Of a stretch of DNA of 64,000 bases, positions 33,166 to 45,237 are shown one piece after another. The stretch comes from Halichondria panicea (Eukaryota; Porifera; Demospongiae; Suberitida; Halichondriidae), in contig NC_087385.1 in assembly GCF_963675165.1 (NCBI RefSeq), forward strand, positions 6,268,912 to 6,332,911. Direction: 5' to 3'. The position numbers and the translations under genes are program-made. How positions within the stretch are numbered: position 1 is the first letter of the stretch; every line of letters starts with the position of its first letter. The notes below the pieces were generated by a model that saw only the letters and a program-made list of their open reading frames with translations, did no database searches and was not told the origin of the DNA.

Positions 33166-35480
33166 ACAATGATCTCAAATTTTTTTTGAATGCCGTCCAA
33201 TTTTTTTTCACTAATCTGAAGCCACACCTTCTCAATGAAGTCTGCCCACCACCTGGTGAATACTGTATGATGTCTCAATATATGATTTACTCATCATCAT
33301 AATTATCATTTTCACCTTTCTGCCATCTACAATTTCAAAGCATAATGCATGTGGTCTGCCAAAAATAATTAATTGCCATAAAAATGTTTGCAAGCCGCCA
33401 AGTAGCATGATTAAGATGTTTGTGATTTCTGCCATTGTTATAAGACTATTATGATGCCCTGTCCAAACTGTGAGACAGCCCTATCTGGATGGCTCTCTTC
33501 GAACTGTGGACTCCTATCTCCTCTATCTGAACTGTGAACAGCTCTCTCCTATCCGAACTGCTTTCTCCAAACTGGTAAGACGGCCCCTGTAAGATGGCTA
33601 GCAACCATCAGCCCCACAGCTGGAAGATGTCAACGTTGACCAGTCCCATGCACTCATGGCTCTAGAAAAAATGGCTTGTGTTACTCTGCCGCCATCTTGT
33701 CAACCAAGTCTTCTCTACACCTGGTCGATAAAATAAAGCGTGCCGTTTCATATTTGATGATGGCTTATTCTTCATTTTCACCTTTTGCCATCTACTAAAA
33801 CAAAGCATAATGCGTGCGTGTGGTCTGCCAAAACTAAAAAAACTAAATTAGCAAGCATGGTGAACTTTGTTGCCTATTATGATGGCTTGCGTCTCTTTGC
33901 CTTGGACTGCTTCCTTCTCTGGATAACTGTTATAATGTCCTCCCCTTTTTCCTTGGAGAATCACAAACTGTTAAGATGGCCTTCTTCTTGCCGCCTTGGA
34001 TGGCCTACTTCGCTGCCCATGAACCCAACAAATGACCCAAAACAGTGTTTTCCTTATTTTTTCCCAAACAACTTTTTTCCCAACAAGCCCTAGGCTAAGC
34101 ATAATTTATAATTTATAATGGTAGTGTAATTATAGGTGTTTAATTTATAATTGTTGCCGTAGGTTTGCCATGGGTTGCTAGGGGGAGCTGGGGAGCGTGG
34201 AGTGGGGGTAGGGGTCAATCCTCACTGGTGTGTCGGTGTCGTAGAGCGGGGGGCTGGACTGGCCTTAAATGTGGACTGTAGAAGTTGCAGGCGTGGCTAG
34301 TGGGTACTGCCTAGTGGCCATAACCGGATGCTTAAAATGAAACTTAAAGCACCATTTTATGATTGTTGCTTTGCCCATAACCAATGAACTATAAACTCAT
34401 CATAACATGCATGTTGTATAAGTATCGTCTTCTAGTCTTAGGATCAGTTAGATTGAATCAGATACAGAACTAGTTGCATTTTGCATCGCTTATAGCTATA
34501 TAGCTTGCATGCTCACACCTAGCTATATATAGTTTGCATTCGCTTTAAAGCTATTAAAGTGGCTTAATTTACATGCTTATAGCTAGTGGCTTAGTTAGCA
34601 TGCTCATAGCTAGTGGCTTAGTTAGCATGCTCATAGCTATTATATAGTAGCTTGTAATTTGTATGCTCATAATAATATAGATCTAGTGGCATAGTAATAA
34701 TAGCTAGACATAGTATAATAGTAGCATAGTAATATAGCTTCATGTAGTGGCTTAATTTGTATGCTTGTAGCTAGTGGCTTATACTCCGGGTTAGCTAGAT
34801 ATATAGATCATAAATCTAGCTAGAGTTGAGTGGAATTACAAAACCCTTTGGTAGGTTTGGTTTTGTAGTTCCGTTCATTGGTTTGAGTGGTAGGCATATT
34901 TCATGCATGGTGTCAAAGGGTTTCTGCGGCTGAAGGATGGCACTAGCTGCTACCTAGGCTGCATATGTGCCTGTAGCTTCACATGAGGTCGTACCAGGTA
35001 ACCCTGTGACATGCATCGGTGGGGGGAGACCTGGGTGATGGGGGCTAGGGGGGCTAGGTGGGGGCAGGGGGGCAGGGGGTAGGCGGTTTTAATATAGTTG
35101 CATGTGGGGGTTACTGCGGGGGTAGGCAGTAATATAGTTGCATATGGGAGTTACTGTGGGGGTAGGCAGTTTGAAGTTGCATACTTAACCGATCGAGAGC
35201 ACTGCCGTGTCCCGGATTACCACCAACTTCCCCAAATATAATTGCAACACTGGAGTGACATGATGGCATAAAGTGAGTGATAATAATGCCTTGATCGATG
35301 GTGGCTGTAACATATTGTTACTTGATGATTGTCGTATGCATAAGATGCTTCCTCCATCGAAGTACTGGCAATTCTTTCAAATGTATATGGTCTTTGTACC
35401 ATATTCGTAAGATGCCTCTTGTCAAGTGCCTTTATTAACACTGCATTTCCCCAATTAAGTGACAATTCTTGTCAACTTAC
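33166..35480. other. Non-coding region between arrays, with smaller duplications
   Basis: A segment around 33296-33385 (TCATTTTCACCTTTCTGCCA, AAAGCATAATGCATG, TGGTCTGCCAAAA) recurs diverged at about 33770-33850. Around 33440-33600 short repeats of GAACTGTGA type occur. Around 34540-34640 the phrase TTAGTTAGCATGCTCATAGC repeats. Around 35030-35170 there is a G-rich stretch with direct repeats. No gene was seen. Confidence 0.5.
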
Positions 35481-35489
35481 TGTCTAGGT

Positions 35490-36175
35490 ACCATTGTCTT
35501 ATTGACAGTATAAGATGCCTTCACCAAGCATCCAATTAAGTGGCAATTCATTCCAACTTATGGTCTAGGTACCATTGTCTTATTGACAGTATAAGATGCC
35601 TCCACCAAGCATCCAATTAAGTGGCAATTCATTCCAACTTATGGTCTAGGTACCATTGTCTTATTGACGGTATAAGATGCCTCCACCAAGCATCCAATTA
35701 AGTGGCAATTCATTCCAACTTATGGTCTAGGTACCATTGTCTTATTGACGGTCTAAAATGCCTTCACCAAGCATCCAATTAAGTGGCAATTCATTCCAAC
35801 TTATGGTCTAGGTACCATTGTCTTATTGACGGTATAAGATGCCTCCACCAAGCATCCAATTAAGTGGCAATTCATTCCAACTTATGGTCTAGGTACCATT
35901 GTCTTATTGACGGTATAAGATGCCTCCACCAAGTCCAATTAAGTGGCAATTCATTCCAACTTATGGTCTAGGTTATTGACGGGTATAAGATGCCTCCACC
36001 AAGCATCCAATTAAGTGGCAATTCATTCCAACTTATGGTCTAGGTACCATTGTCTTATTGACGGGTATAAGATGCCTCCACCAAGCATCCAATTATGGCA
36101 ATTCATTCCAACTTATGGTCTAGGTACCATTGTCTTATTGACGGTATAAGATGCCTCCACCAAGCATCCAATTAA
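35490..36175. repeat. Tandem array, unit 81 bp
   Basis: The unit contains TATGGTCTAGGTACCATTGT, CTTATTGACGGTATAAGATG, CCTCCACCAAGCATCCAATT and AAGTGGCAATTCATTCCAAC. Spacing of 81 bp was measured between successive TGGTCTAGGT sites. About eight copies lie head to tail, some with short deletions near 35935-36110. A diverged partial copy lies just upstream at about 35400-35490. Confidence 0.9.
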
Positions 36176-36339
36176 GTATCGATCGATTGATACCACCATT
36201 ATCATTGGACGCTACTGACTGCCGGAAATGATCCTTCTCTGCCAAGGCCACACTCTCACAGCTCCCAAGTTCTAAGTTCTGTCTGGTCAGTAAGTGGTTT
36301 GGTTCTACTCCCGTTTGAGTACTCACATTGATCTGTCAA

Positions 36340-36835
36340 GCTGAGTAAGGCTCCGGCCGCTCTGTGGTGAGTAAGGCTCTGGCCTATGCTCTGTGGTGAG
36401 TAAGGCTCTGGCCTATGCTCTGTGGTGAGTAAGGCTCTGGCCTATGCATATGGTTCTCTGTGGTGAGTAAGGCTCTGGCCTATGCATGGTGCTCTGTGGT
36501 GAGTAAGGCTCCGGCCTATGCTCTGTGGTAAGGCTCCGGCCTATGCTCTGTGGTGAGTAAGGCTCTGGCCTATGCATATGGTGCTCTGTGGTGAGTAAGG
36601 CTCTGGCCTATGCACATGGTGCTCTGTGGTGAGTAAGGCTCTGGCCTATGCATATAGTGCTCTGTGGTGAGTAAGGCTCTGGCCTATGCATATGGTGCTC
36701 TGTGGTGAGTAAGGCTCTGGCCTATGCATATGGTGCTCTGTGATGAGTAAGGCTCTGGCGTATGCATATGGTGCTCTGTACTGTGATGAGTAAGGCTCTG
36801 GCTGAGTAAGGCTCCGGCCTAGGTATCTCTCAAAG
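36340..36835. repeat. Tandem array, unit 38 bp with shorter variants
   Basis: The unit reads GGTGCTCTGTGGTGAGTAAG followed by GCTCTGGCCTATGCATAT. Variants of about 27 bp lack the CATATGGTG part. About fourteen copies are present. Frames through it are repetitive and not convincing as coding. Confidence 0.9.
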
Positions 36836-37099
36836 TCACTGCACACTGTCTGGTCTTAAGTGATCTATACTGACTGTGTGGTATTGACCGATGCAACAAC
36901 TGACCGCAACCCTCTGGTTGTGGTGATATGAATGGTGTGGCCCTATTAACAACTAAGAGGTGGCCCTAACAAAGGTGGCCCTAACTAACAACAGAGGTGG
37001 CCCATTGATTCTATCGATCCACGACAGAAACCTATGTTCCCAGTGCCTCAATGAGGAGCTGAGCAGGATGTGGAGCGGGGCAAGTGGCAGCAGCTGGAT

Positions 37100-39660
37100 C
37101 CACCACCATCTCCATCATCCCATCTCTCAACCAAGACACTCTGATCTTCTCCATCTCTGCTGGAGTCCCTATCCACTCGGGGGTGTTCATCCCAGCTGAA
37201 GAAGGCTTCGGCCTCGCAGCTGAGTCTCCTGTCCATGCACTCATGGCAGGGGCGGCTCTGTTCACTCCCAAAGGCTTCGGCCCGGATCGGAGCACTGTTC
37301 TCTCATGTTCACCGGCCCTGAAGGGGTATGTGATCATTGTGTACATTCACTCCCAAAGGCTTCGGCCTGAAGGCTCTGATGTTCACCGGCCTCTCTGATC
37401 TCTGCTGGAGTCCCTATCCACTCGGGGGTGTTCATCCCAGCTGAAGAAGGCTTCGGCCTCGCAGCTGAGTCCCCTGTCCATGCACTCATGGCAGGGGCAG
37501 GCTCTGTTCACTCCCAAAGGCTTCGGCCCGGAAGCACTGTTCTCTCGTGTTCACCGGCCCTGAAGGGGTATGTTAATCTCATTGTGTACATTCACTCCCA
37601 AAGGCTTCGGCCTGAAGGTTCTGATGTTCACCGGCCTCTCTGATCTCTGCTGGAGTCCCTATCCACTCGGGGGTGTTCATCCCAGCTGAAGAAGGCTTCG
37701 GCCTCGCAGCTGAGTCCCCTGTCCATGCACTCATGGCAGGGGCGGCTCTGTTCACTCCCAAAGGCTTCGGCCCGGAAGCACTGTTCTCTCGTGTTCACCG
37801 GCCCTGAAGGGGTATGTTAATCTCATTGTGTACATTCACTCCCAAAGGCTTCGGCCTGAAGGCTCTGATGTTCACCGGCCTCTCTGATCTCTGCTGGAGT
37901 CCCTATCCACTCGGGGGTGTTCATCCCAGCTGAAGAAGGCTTCGGCCTCGCAGCTGAGTCCCCTGTCCATGCACTCATGGCAGGGGCGGCTCTGTTCACT
38001 CCCAAAGGCTTCGGCCCGGAAGCACTCTTCTCTCATGTTCACCGGCCCTGAAGGGGTATGTGTTAATCTCATTGTGTACATTCACTCCCAAAGGCTTCGG
38101 CCTGAAGGCTCTGATGTTCACCGGCCTCTCTGATCTCTGCTGGAGTCCCTATCCACTCGGGGGTGTTCATCCCAGCTGAAGAAGGCTTCGGCCTCGCAGC
38201 TGAGTCCCCTGTCCATGCACTCATGGCAGGGGCGGCTCTGTTCACTCCCAAAAGCTTCGGCCTGGAAGCACTGTTCTCTCGTGTTCACCGGCCCTGAAGG
38301 GGTATGTGTTAATCTCATTGTGTACATTCACTCCCAAAGGCTTCGGCCTGAAGGTTCTGATGTTCACCGGCCTCTCTGATCTCTGCTGGAGTCCCTATCC
38401 ACTCGGGGGTGTTCATCCCAGCTGAAGAAGGCTTCGGCCTCGCAGCTGAGTCTCCTGTCCATGCACTCATGGCAGGGGCGGCTCTGTTCACTCCCAAAAG
38501 CTTCGGCCCGGAGGCACTGTTCTCTCATGTTCACCGGCCCTGAAGGGGTATGTGTTAATCTCATTGTGTACATTCACTCCCAAAGGCTTCGGCCTGAAGG
38601 CTCTGATGTTCACCGGCCTCTTTGATCTCTGCTGGAGTCCCTATCCACTCGGGGGTGTTCATCCCAGCTGAAGAAGGCTTCGGCCTCGCAGCTGAGTCCC
38701 CTGTCCATGCACTCATGGCAGGGGCGGCTCTGTTCACTCCCAAAGGCTTCGGCCCGGATCGGAGGCAGCACTGTTCTCTCATGTTCACCGGCCCTGAAGG
38801 GGTATGTGATCATTGTGTACATTCACTCCCAAAGGCTTCGGCCTGAAGGCTCTGATGTTCACCGGCCTCTCTGATCTCTGCTGGAGTCCCTATCCACTCG
38901 GGGGTGTTCATCCCAGCTGAAGAAGGTTTCGGCCTCGCAGCTGAGTCCCCTGTCCATGCACTCATGGCAGGGGCGGCTCTGTTCACTCCCAAAAGCTTCG
39001 GCCCGGAGGCACTGTTCTCTCATGTTCACCGGCCCTGAAGGGGTATGTGTTAATCTCATTGTGTACATTCACTCCCAAAGGCTTCGGCCTGAAGGTTCTG
39101 ATGTTCACCGGCCTCTCTGATCTCTGCTGGAGTCCCTATCCACTCGGGGGTGTTCATCCCAGCTGAAGAAGGCTTCGGCCTCGCAGCTGAGTCCCCTGTC
39201 CATGCACTCATGGCAGGGGCGGCTCTGTTCACTCCCAAAAGCTTCGGCCCGGAGGCACTGTTCTCTCATGTTCACCGGCCCTGAAGGGGTATGTGTTAAT
39301 CTCATTGTGTACATTCACTCCCAAAGGCTTCGGCCTGAAGGCTCTGATGTTCACCGGCCTCCTCTATCTCTGCTGGAGTCCCTATCCACTCGGGGGTGTT
39401 CATCCCAGCTGAAGAAGGCTTCGGCCTCGCAGCTGAGTCTCCTGTCCATGCACTCATGGCAGGGGCAGGCTCTGTTCACTCCCAAAGGCTTCGGCCTGGA
39501 GGCACTGTTGTTCTCTCTGACGTTCACCGGCCCTGAAGGCTTCGGCCGGGCATGTGTTCATGTTCATCCCAGCTGAAGAAGGCTTCGGCCTCGCAGCTGA
39601 GTCCCCTGTCCATGCACTCATGGCAGGGGCAGGCTCTTCTGTTCACCCCGATCTGAAGAA
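37100..39660. repeat. Tandem array, unit 246 bp, with internal GGCTTCGGCC motifs
   Basis: Copies recur at 246-bp spacing (for example 37823, 38069 and 38315), about ten in all, with high identity. Each unit contains three AAGGCTTCGGCC-like motifs, CACTCGGGGGTGTTCATCCC and TTCACCGGCCCTGAAGGGGT, so the unit itself grew from shorter repeats. 246 is a multiple of three, and the minus strand keeps a 60-residue frame in most units (MGVNRAAPAMSAWTG start). That frame ends at stops inside every unit and looks incidental. GC content is much higher than in the flanks. Confidence 0.92.
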
Positions 39661-39729
39661 GGCGGCCAGACCATCGGCCCCACAGCAGAAGGTGGACTTA
39701 GCCATGGGTTTTACAGACGGGGAAAGGGA

Positions 39730-41540
39730 ATTGTTCATATGGTATAGCTGTTGGTGTACACAGCGATTATGTAATAACACAATGCTTAACCGTCTTATTC
39801 TTCTGCCCCCAGGAACATTTAATGGATCTTTCTAACGAGCGGACTGATCTGTCATCATATGGACTGGTAAAGAGTTACTTCATTAACTATGTGTGCATAT
39901 TCTGATGGGATGTGATTACATTCTGATGGCTAAAAGTCACTTCTCCAAGATCTCTTTTGGTGTATGAAGTATCCTTATAATGATGCGTTTGGCTTGATCT
40001 TTTTATTATGAGAAGTGTTCATACATCTTGGTTCCATGTGCAACATCCAATTCAGCCTCTATATAGGCCATAGATTCAACTGCTTTTACACAATGTGTAT
40101 GCTCCTATTATTTTTATGCAGACAGATCTGAAGATAGAAAGACGAGACAATATACAATTATGGTGGGAACATTTGTATTGGCTGACGTACAGCTTATGGA
40201 GTCACTGGCACAACCTGTCTACTTTAGCTGACCAAAAACTTAATTGTGAGGCAAAAAATACGATTCTATGTTCAGGCCCATACCGACATAGGAGCCGGGT
40301 TAATTCCATATTGATCTCACCAGGATCACTTAATTATATTTATCGTGGCAATCAAAACTATTGTATACACTATATAGGACATTTTTCATTTTATCTGGTG
40401 CTTGGATCTTTCTTTCTTTTTCTAGAAGTTGAAGTAGCCATGACGTCATCAGATCTCTATACGTATACGTCTATACCTTGTGGTGAGAACACACAAAGGT
40501 CTTCGGTACAAAAGGATTGCCGGTGTATGTAAGTGTACGTATGGGGGTGTGCTAACAAAGTAGTGTTCCATTGAACCCTCCGCACTTGGAATACGGTGGT
40601 TTGTAGCAAATAATAACTAGTATATCCTTTCATTAAATTCTGGTGTTAACACGATGATCCTTGTGTTTGCATGTGTATTTTCAGAAAGTGGTATACACAG
40701 TGATTATGATAACAAAATGCTTAACTGTTTCTGCTAGCTGCCCCCATACAGGAAATGAATCTTCCTAACGAGCGGACTGATGGACTGGTAAAGAGTTAAC
40801 AACGTACTGGTAACTGCATAACATGTACACACCACACACACACACCACACACACCACACACCACACACACACACACTGACAGGACATGGACTCTTTGGCT
40901 CGTAAGTCAACCCACACAGTGACAATGAACAAGACCGCCTCCAACACAAGTCACAAGAGTAAGGCCACGATCTCAGCAATGATTAATAGAACAAAGTTGG
41001 TGACCTAGCGTTATTTTAAAGACAATTCAGCCTGGGGACGAGGATAGCTCAGTCTATGAAATTTTATGACCCATTTTGGCTTTATCTTTTGAATATTTTC
41101 GTAATTAAGAAGATCGTAATTAAGATCATAACATTTTTGGGTTCTATAATAATTAATGCATGCATATCCTGTTATAAGCCATGGATTCAAATGTTTTTAC
41201 AACATGTATAATATACATGTAACATGCCTCCACAGCAGACTTCTATTTTATGCAGATCAGATATCTGAAGCTCTACATTGCACTCCACGAGACAATAATA
41301 ATTATGGTGGGTATTAACACTATTGGTTGATAACAGAACTGACAATTCATTTTTAGAGGGAAAATAATGTTCAGGCCTACCATGTAACCAACACAGGGGC
41401 AGGGTTAAATTGGGTGGATTATCTTTTGTTCTATGCAATCGCTCTTCTTAGCTTGAAAGCTTCCATTGAATTTAAGGTTTTAACATAACGATCCTTAATT
41501 GTGTGTTTGCGTAAGTACTAGCCTCTCAACTAACTGCGAG
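39730..41540. repeat. Diverged tandem duplication, unit about 950 bp, non-coding
   Basis: Sequence at about 39750-40560 is repeated at about 40690-41500. Shared landmarks in order are a GTACACAGCGATTATG-like segment, CTAACGAGCGGACTGAT, GGACTGGTAAAGAGTTA, a GAGACAATA-ATTATGGTGGG segment and ATGTTCAGGCC. Spacing between landmarks differs, so the two halves have diverged by insertions. A 145-residue open frame at 40095-40532 is not preserved in the second half and is probably not a gene. Confidence 0.6.
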
Positions 41541-41559
41541 CTACATAATTATTATCTGT

Positions 41560-42177
41560 GTACTTAAAATAATGGTCTGACTCTTAAGCCCCTCCAAAAC
41601 CAACTGTAAGCTATAGATCTATTATGCTGCTTGTACTATTTTATCCCAGGAAGGAGGGGGGGGGGGTTATAACATCTTTCAACAGCCATAACTTTAGTAC
41701 CGTTGATCCATTAATGTATAGACAAATTAATGGCATATAATTAAGAACATTACAGTTTAGTGAAGTATAATTCATTTTTATTGTTGCAATCTGTGCTAAT
41801 GCCTCTCAGCATGTTTTGCTTCGCTCCAAAAGTATGTAGTGTTTAATATTCGTCTTTGTATAATTAATTTTGTGTTACGAAATACGTTTGAATTCCATAC
41901 AGTGTTATACAAGACAAGCTGTAATACAAGTGGAACAGATCGTATGGCTGGCTTGATATAATCATCGAGGATAGAAGCTAGTATTGTGCATGTCTTGTCA
42001 ATGAATAATTAAAAAGGGGATGGATTTGCAAAGAGGTCAGAGTTCACAATGGCTGTATTGCTATTGAAGGAAGTCGCTGACAATACAGGATGTAAGATTT
42101 ACCACATTAATACAATGCAGTGGAACATAATAATAAGTTGCAATTGCTTTGAAAGCTATAGTTTGATGATGTAGTTC
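41560..42177. other. Intergenic region before RSPH1
   Basis: A G-run near 41655 is followed by ACATCTTTCAACAGCCATAA, a fragment of the dispersed foldback family. The remainder is AT-rich without coding character. Confidence 0.5.
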
Positions 42178-43343
42178 TTATTTTGGAGTGGAGAACACTT
42201 CAGCTCCCCTCCACCTCACAGTGGTGACCGCTGGGACATCTTCGTCATCATTCTCCTCAACCGGCTGCAGTGAGGAAGAGAGGCGGAACACATTGTCAAA
42301 AAGTATACACGTATTCATCAAAGGGACAGAGGCAAACATTGATTAGTCTAGGATATTACTGATGGGGTAGAGTATATACATGTACATGACTTACTGCAGC
42401 ACTTTCCAGAAAGTAGTCTCCATTTTGCTGACATCCAACACTGAATGTGTACTTGCCAGCCCCGTGAGGCTGTAGTATTATATAGTATTATAAAATAATT
42501 GATGTATACTTTGCTCAGCTTCTCACCTGGTCTGCAGTAAAGATGCCCTTATAGCTGTAGTTTGAAAGTATGATCTCTCCAGTGCCTTCTCTCCGTCCAT
42601 TCAACCATGCTCCCCCGTACTTTGCCCCGGAGCTGGCATACGTGTAGGTCCCTTGGCCGTGTCGAAGGTTATTGTTCCACTCTCCCTCATAAGTATCTCC
42701 ATTACTATAAGTGTACGTCCCAAAACCATGCTTCAGATCTCCCTCCCATTCACCTGGAAAAACAACACAATTTCAGGCTCTATTAGACTTGCAATTTCTG
42801 CTGAAAAGATTCTAAATTAGTCTTACAATTTTGTCGTAAATGGCAAAACAATGAGCCATGACCATTTACATGTGTGCACACTCTACTGTACTATACACCT
42901 GTGTGAGAAGTAACAATAGTGTACCTTCATACTTAGATCCGTCTGGGTAATGAAAGAGACCTTGACCATGCTTCCTATTCTCCTCGTACTCTCCAATGTA
43001 GCGGGCTCCTGACTTGAACTTGTATGTTCCCTTCAACATTAATTTACATGTATTCAAAATGAAATCATTAACTGTATTATTATGTTCCTCATATTAAACA
43101 GGAATGAGCTTACCTGCCCATTTCGCTTTCCACTGGCATAGTATCCATCGTACACATCTCCATTAGGGAGCTCAGCCAGTCCTTTACCATGACGCTCTCC
43201 ACCCTCATTCCTCTCACCCTCATAGCTCTGGATAAATGTCAGCAGTATGTGTGAATTGTACTAATCACTAGGTTCTGAGGGAATAACTCACTCCAAGATT
43301 GGGACCTTGGTCCTCCATATCTTCTGAATCAATATCAGACATT
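42178..43343 (-). CDS. RSPH1: Radial spoke head protein 1 homologue (MORN repeats)
   Basis: The start [17 protein letters not shown] is followed by [16 protein letters not shown], aligning with the human RSPH1 N-terminus. About five MORN motifs follow across short exons: [62 protein letters not shown] and a [11 protein letters not shown] unit. Next come [14 protein letters not shown] and a short end ([10 protein letters not shown], then EVFSTPK and stop). The protein is about 215 residues, lacking most of the acidic C-terminal tail of human RSPH1 (about 309). RSPH1 is part of the radial spoke head in motile cilia, which suits an animal with flagellated cells. It shares a promoter region of about 244 bp with UROS. 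Confidence 0.88.
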
Positions 43344-43587
43344 GTGTAAATTCAATCTTCTGTTCACTTATCTTCAAAGAGCTATATAATACAAAGCCAA
43401 TTTTTATTCTGATCTTTGTGTTTGCTTGAGTTGCCAGTAGCAACAACACTCACACACAAGAGGGGGCGTATTTTCATTGACGTTAGGGGAAAGGTCGTTG
43501 TTAGAACGAAAACCTTTGTATAGTCTATAGACGATCCTTTCCCTAAACAAAATGCAACAATTTCTATAGGCGATCTTTTCCCGATTG
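43344..43587. promoter_or_regulatory. Bidirectional promoter region RSPH1/UROS
   Basis: The two start codons lie 244 bp apart on opposite strands. The interval has two related GGCGATCTTTTCCC and ACGATCCTTTCCC segments near 43530 and 43570. No TATA box is evident. Shared regulation is inference. Confidence 0.4.
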
Positions 43588-45032
43588 ATGGCTTCTGCAG
43601 ATGGTTCTCTTGCTGTAGCTGCTCAGAGCAGAATTGCAGTTCTCCTGAGAGCTCCAAAAGGACCAGAGGACCCTTATTATAATGTAAGTGAACCAACTGC
43701 TTCAGTTAAAGTGGTATCCATTCTGCACACACAGTACATCTGTGACGACAATAATTTATTTCGTTGTTGTATATTCAATAAAACCGTGCGTGTATTCCCA
43801 CTAGGCATTGTCAGTTGCTGGTTTCCAGTCTGTTCACTTCATACCAGTCTTGCATTATGAGCACATGAATCAGGATGAGCTACAATCTGATATACTGAGC
43901 AGCGACAAATTTTCAGGTGACATTACGATTTTATAAACCTCAATTCAGTAATTCTAACAATTGGTATAATCTTTCTTCTGCATAGTATTTGTTCCTCGTT
44001 ACCAATGTAATGTATAGCTGTATCAGTTTGTTGTACTTAGCTACTGACATTGGTTGATAGTGCAGGTATTGTGTTCACCAGTGGGACGGCGGTTGAGGTG
44101 TGTGTCTCTTCCCTCACTGAGCACGAGAGGGGCAGGGTGACAGAGAGGTGGAAGCAACTACCTGTGTTCGTTGTGGGCAAAGCTACTGCACAAGCTGGTA
44201 AGCGTGAGAAAATATAACCTCAATCGTTCTCTGTTGGTGGATGTGTTCAATGGGATAATCGAATCCTTGTGTTTGGGCCTCACAGTAACTTCTCCTCATT
44301 ATAGTCAGAGGGCTTGGTCTGAGTCCTACCGGCTCACACAGTGGAAATGCTGAGACACTGAGCAAGCTGATCATTGAGCGTAAGTGGCCCAAACTGTTTA
44401 CCTTTACTTTTAGTCGTTACTTCTGGTATTATTCAGATTTCTGCCCTGGTGTGCCCACCAAGCCACTACTGTTTCCCTGTGGTGCCCTGAGGAGAGAGAC
44501 ACTCCCCGTGGCACTGGAGGGAGCTGGTCTACCCCTCAAGTGCCTCGCCTGTTACAAGACACTCCCTCACCCCGACTTACAGGGCAGACTGAGAGAGCTA
44601 TCTCCACAGGTTACACTAGTGTGTGTGTAGAACTTAGGTTGACATATCTCGATAACAAATACTCATAATAATCATAGTGCAATGGATGGAACAGAAAACA
44701 TCGGTGTCACTGAATATATCGTGACACCGATGTTTTCTGTTCCATACAGGCAGAGGTGGAGAGTGTGTGGGTGGTGTTCTACAGTCCTTCAGGAGTCAAC
44801 TTTGCTCTGGATTGTGTACTAAAAACATTCAAGTCTGGATTTAAGGCATGCATGTGAAATAATGTGTTCTGTGTATTCGCTACATTTACATGCTCCCTGA
44901 CCATTGTAGGTAGCTGCGATTGGTGCTACTACTGGTGACAGTCTGAGCAAGGCTGGACGTAGACCTGATGCAGTGGCCAAGCTACCCAACCATGACTCAC
45001 TAACTGAAGCTATCCTCGAATGCTGTATATAA
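43588..45032 (+). CDS. UROS: Uroporphyrinogen-III synthase
   Basis: The enzyme cyclises hydroxymethylbilane to uroporphyrinogen III in cytosolic heme synthesis. Seven exons join in frame: 43588-43683, 43805-43916, 44066-44197, 44305-44379, 44437-44609, 44750-44845 and 44910-45032. Family landmarks in order are IAVLLRAPKGPEDPYY, HFIPVLHYE, IVFTSGTAVE, PVFVVGKATAQA, SGNAETLSKLI, LLFPCGALRRETLP, WVVFYSPSGVNFAL and VAAIGATTGDSL. All are the expected UROS order, and the length of about 268 residues fits the family (human 265). The ATG at 43588 gives a natural N-terminus. The sixth intron appears to use a GC donor (TTTAAG before GCATGC) with a normal AG acceptor. The gene converges on POLR3B with about 205 bp between stop codons. 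Confidence 0.9.
44685..44745. repeat. Perfect hairpin in UROS intron 5
   Basis: Arms of about 24 bp (TGGAACAGAAAACATCGGTG then TCAC, and its inverse) are separated by a 10-base loop. The right arm runs up to the 3' splice site of exon 6 (acceptor AG at 44748-44749). It looks like a recent small palindromic insertion. Confidence 0.85.
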
Positions 45033-45237
45033 TTATATAGTTCATGATAAATTCAACTTTTATAGTGACAATTTATTTTTATAACAATTAATTTGTACAT
45101 CAATCAAAGAAAAAACAACAGCAATTATTTTGATAAATAAATATTTGTTGAACACATGATCACATAATTATGAGCAAAAAAATTCTAGGGATTATAAGTA
45201 CAAATGAATGGATTCAAGTAACTAATATGGCATGTGA

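Noticed and set aside
37048-39314. Repeated 60-70 residue minus-strand proteins
   Set aside because: They recur once per 246-bp unit and end at stops inside each unit. They are by-products of the repeat, not separate genes.
40095-40532. 145-residue open frame as a gene
   Set aside because: Low-complexity composition, no domain, and the frame is not kept in the diverged second copy of the same segment.
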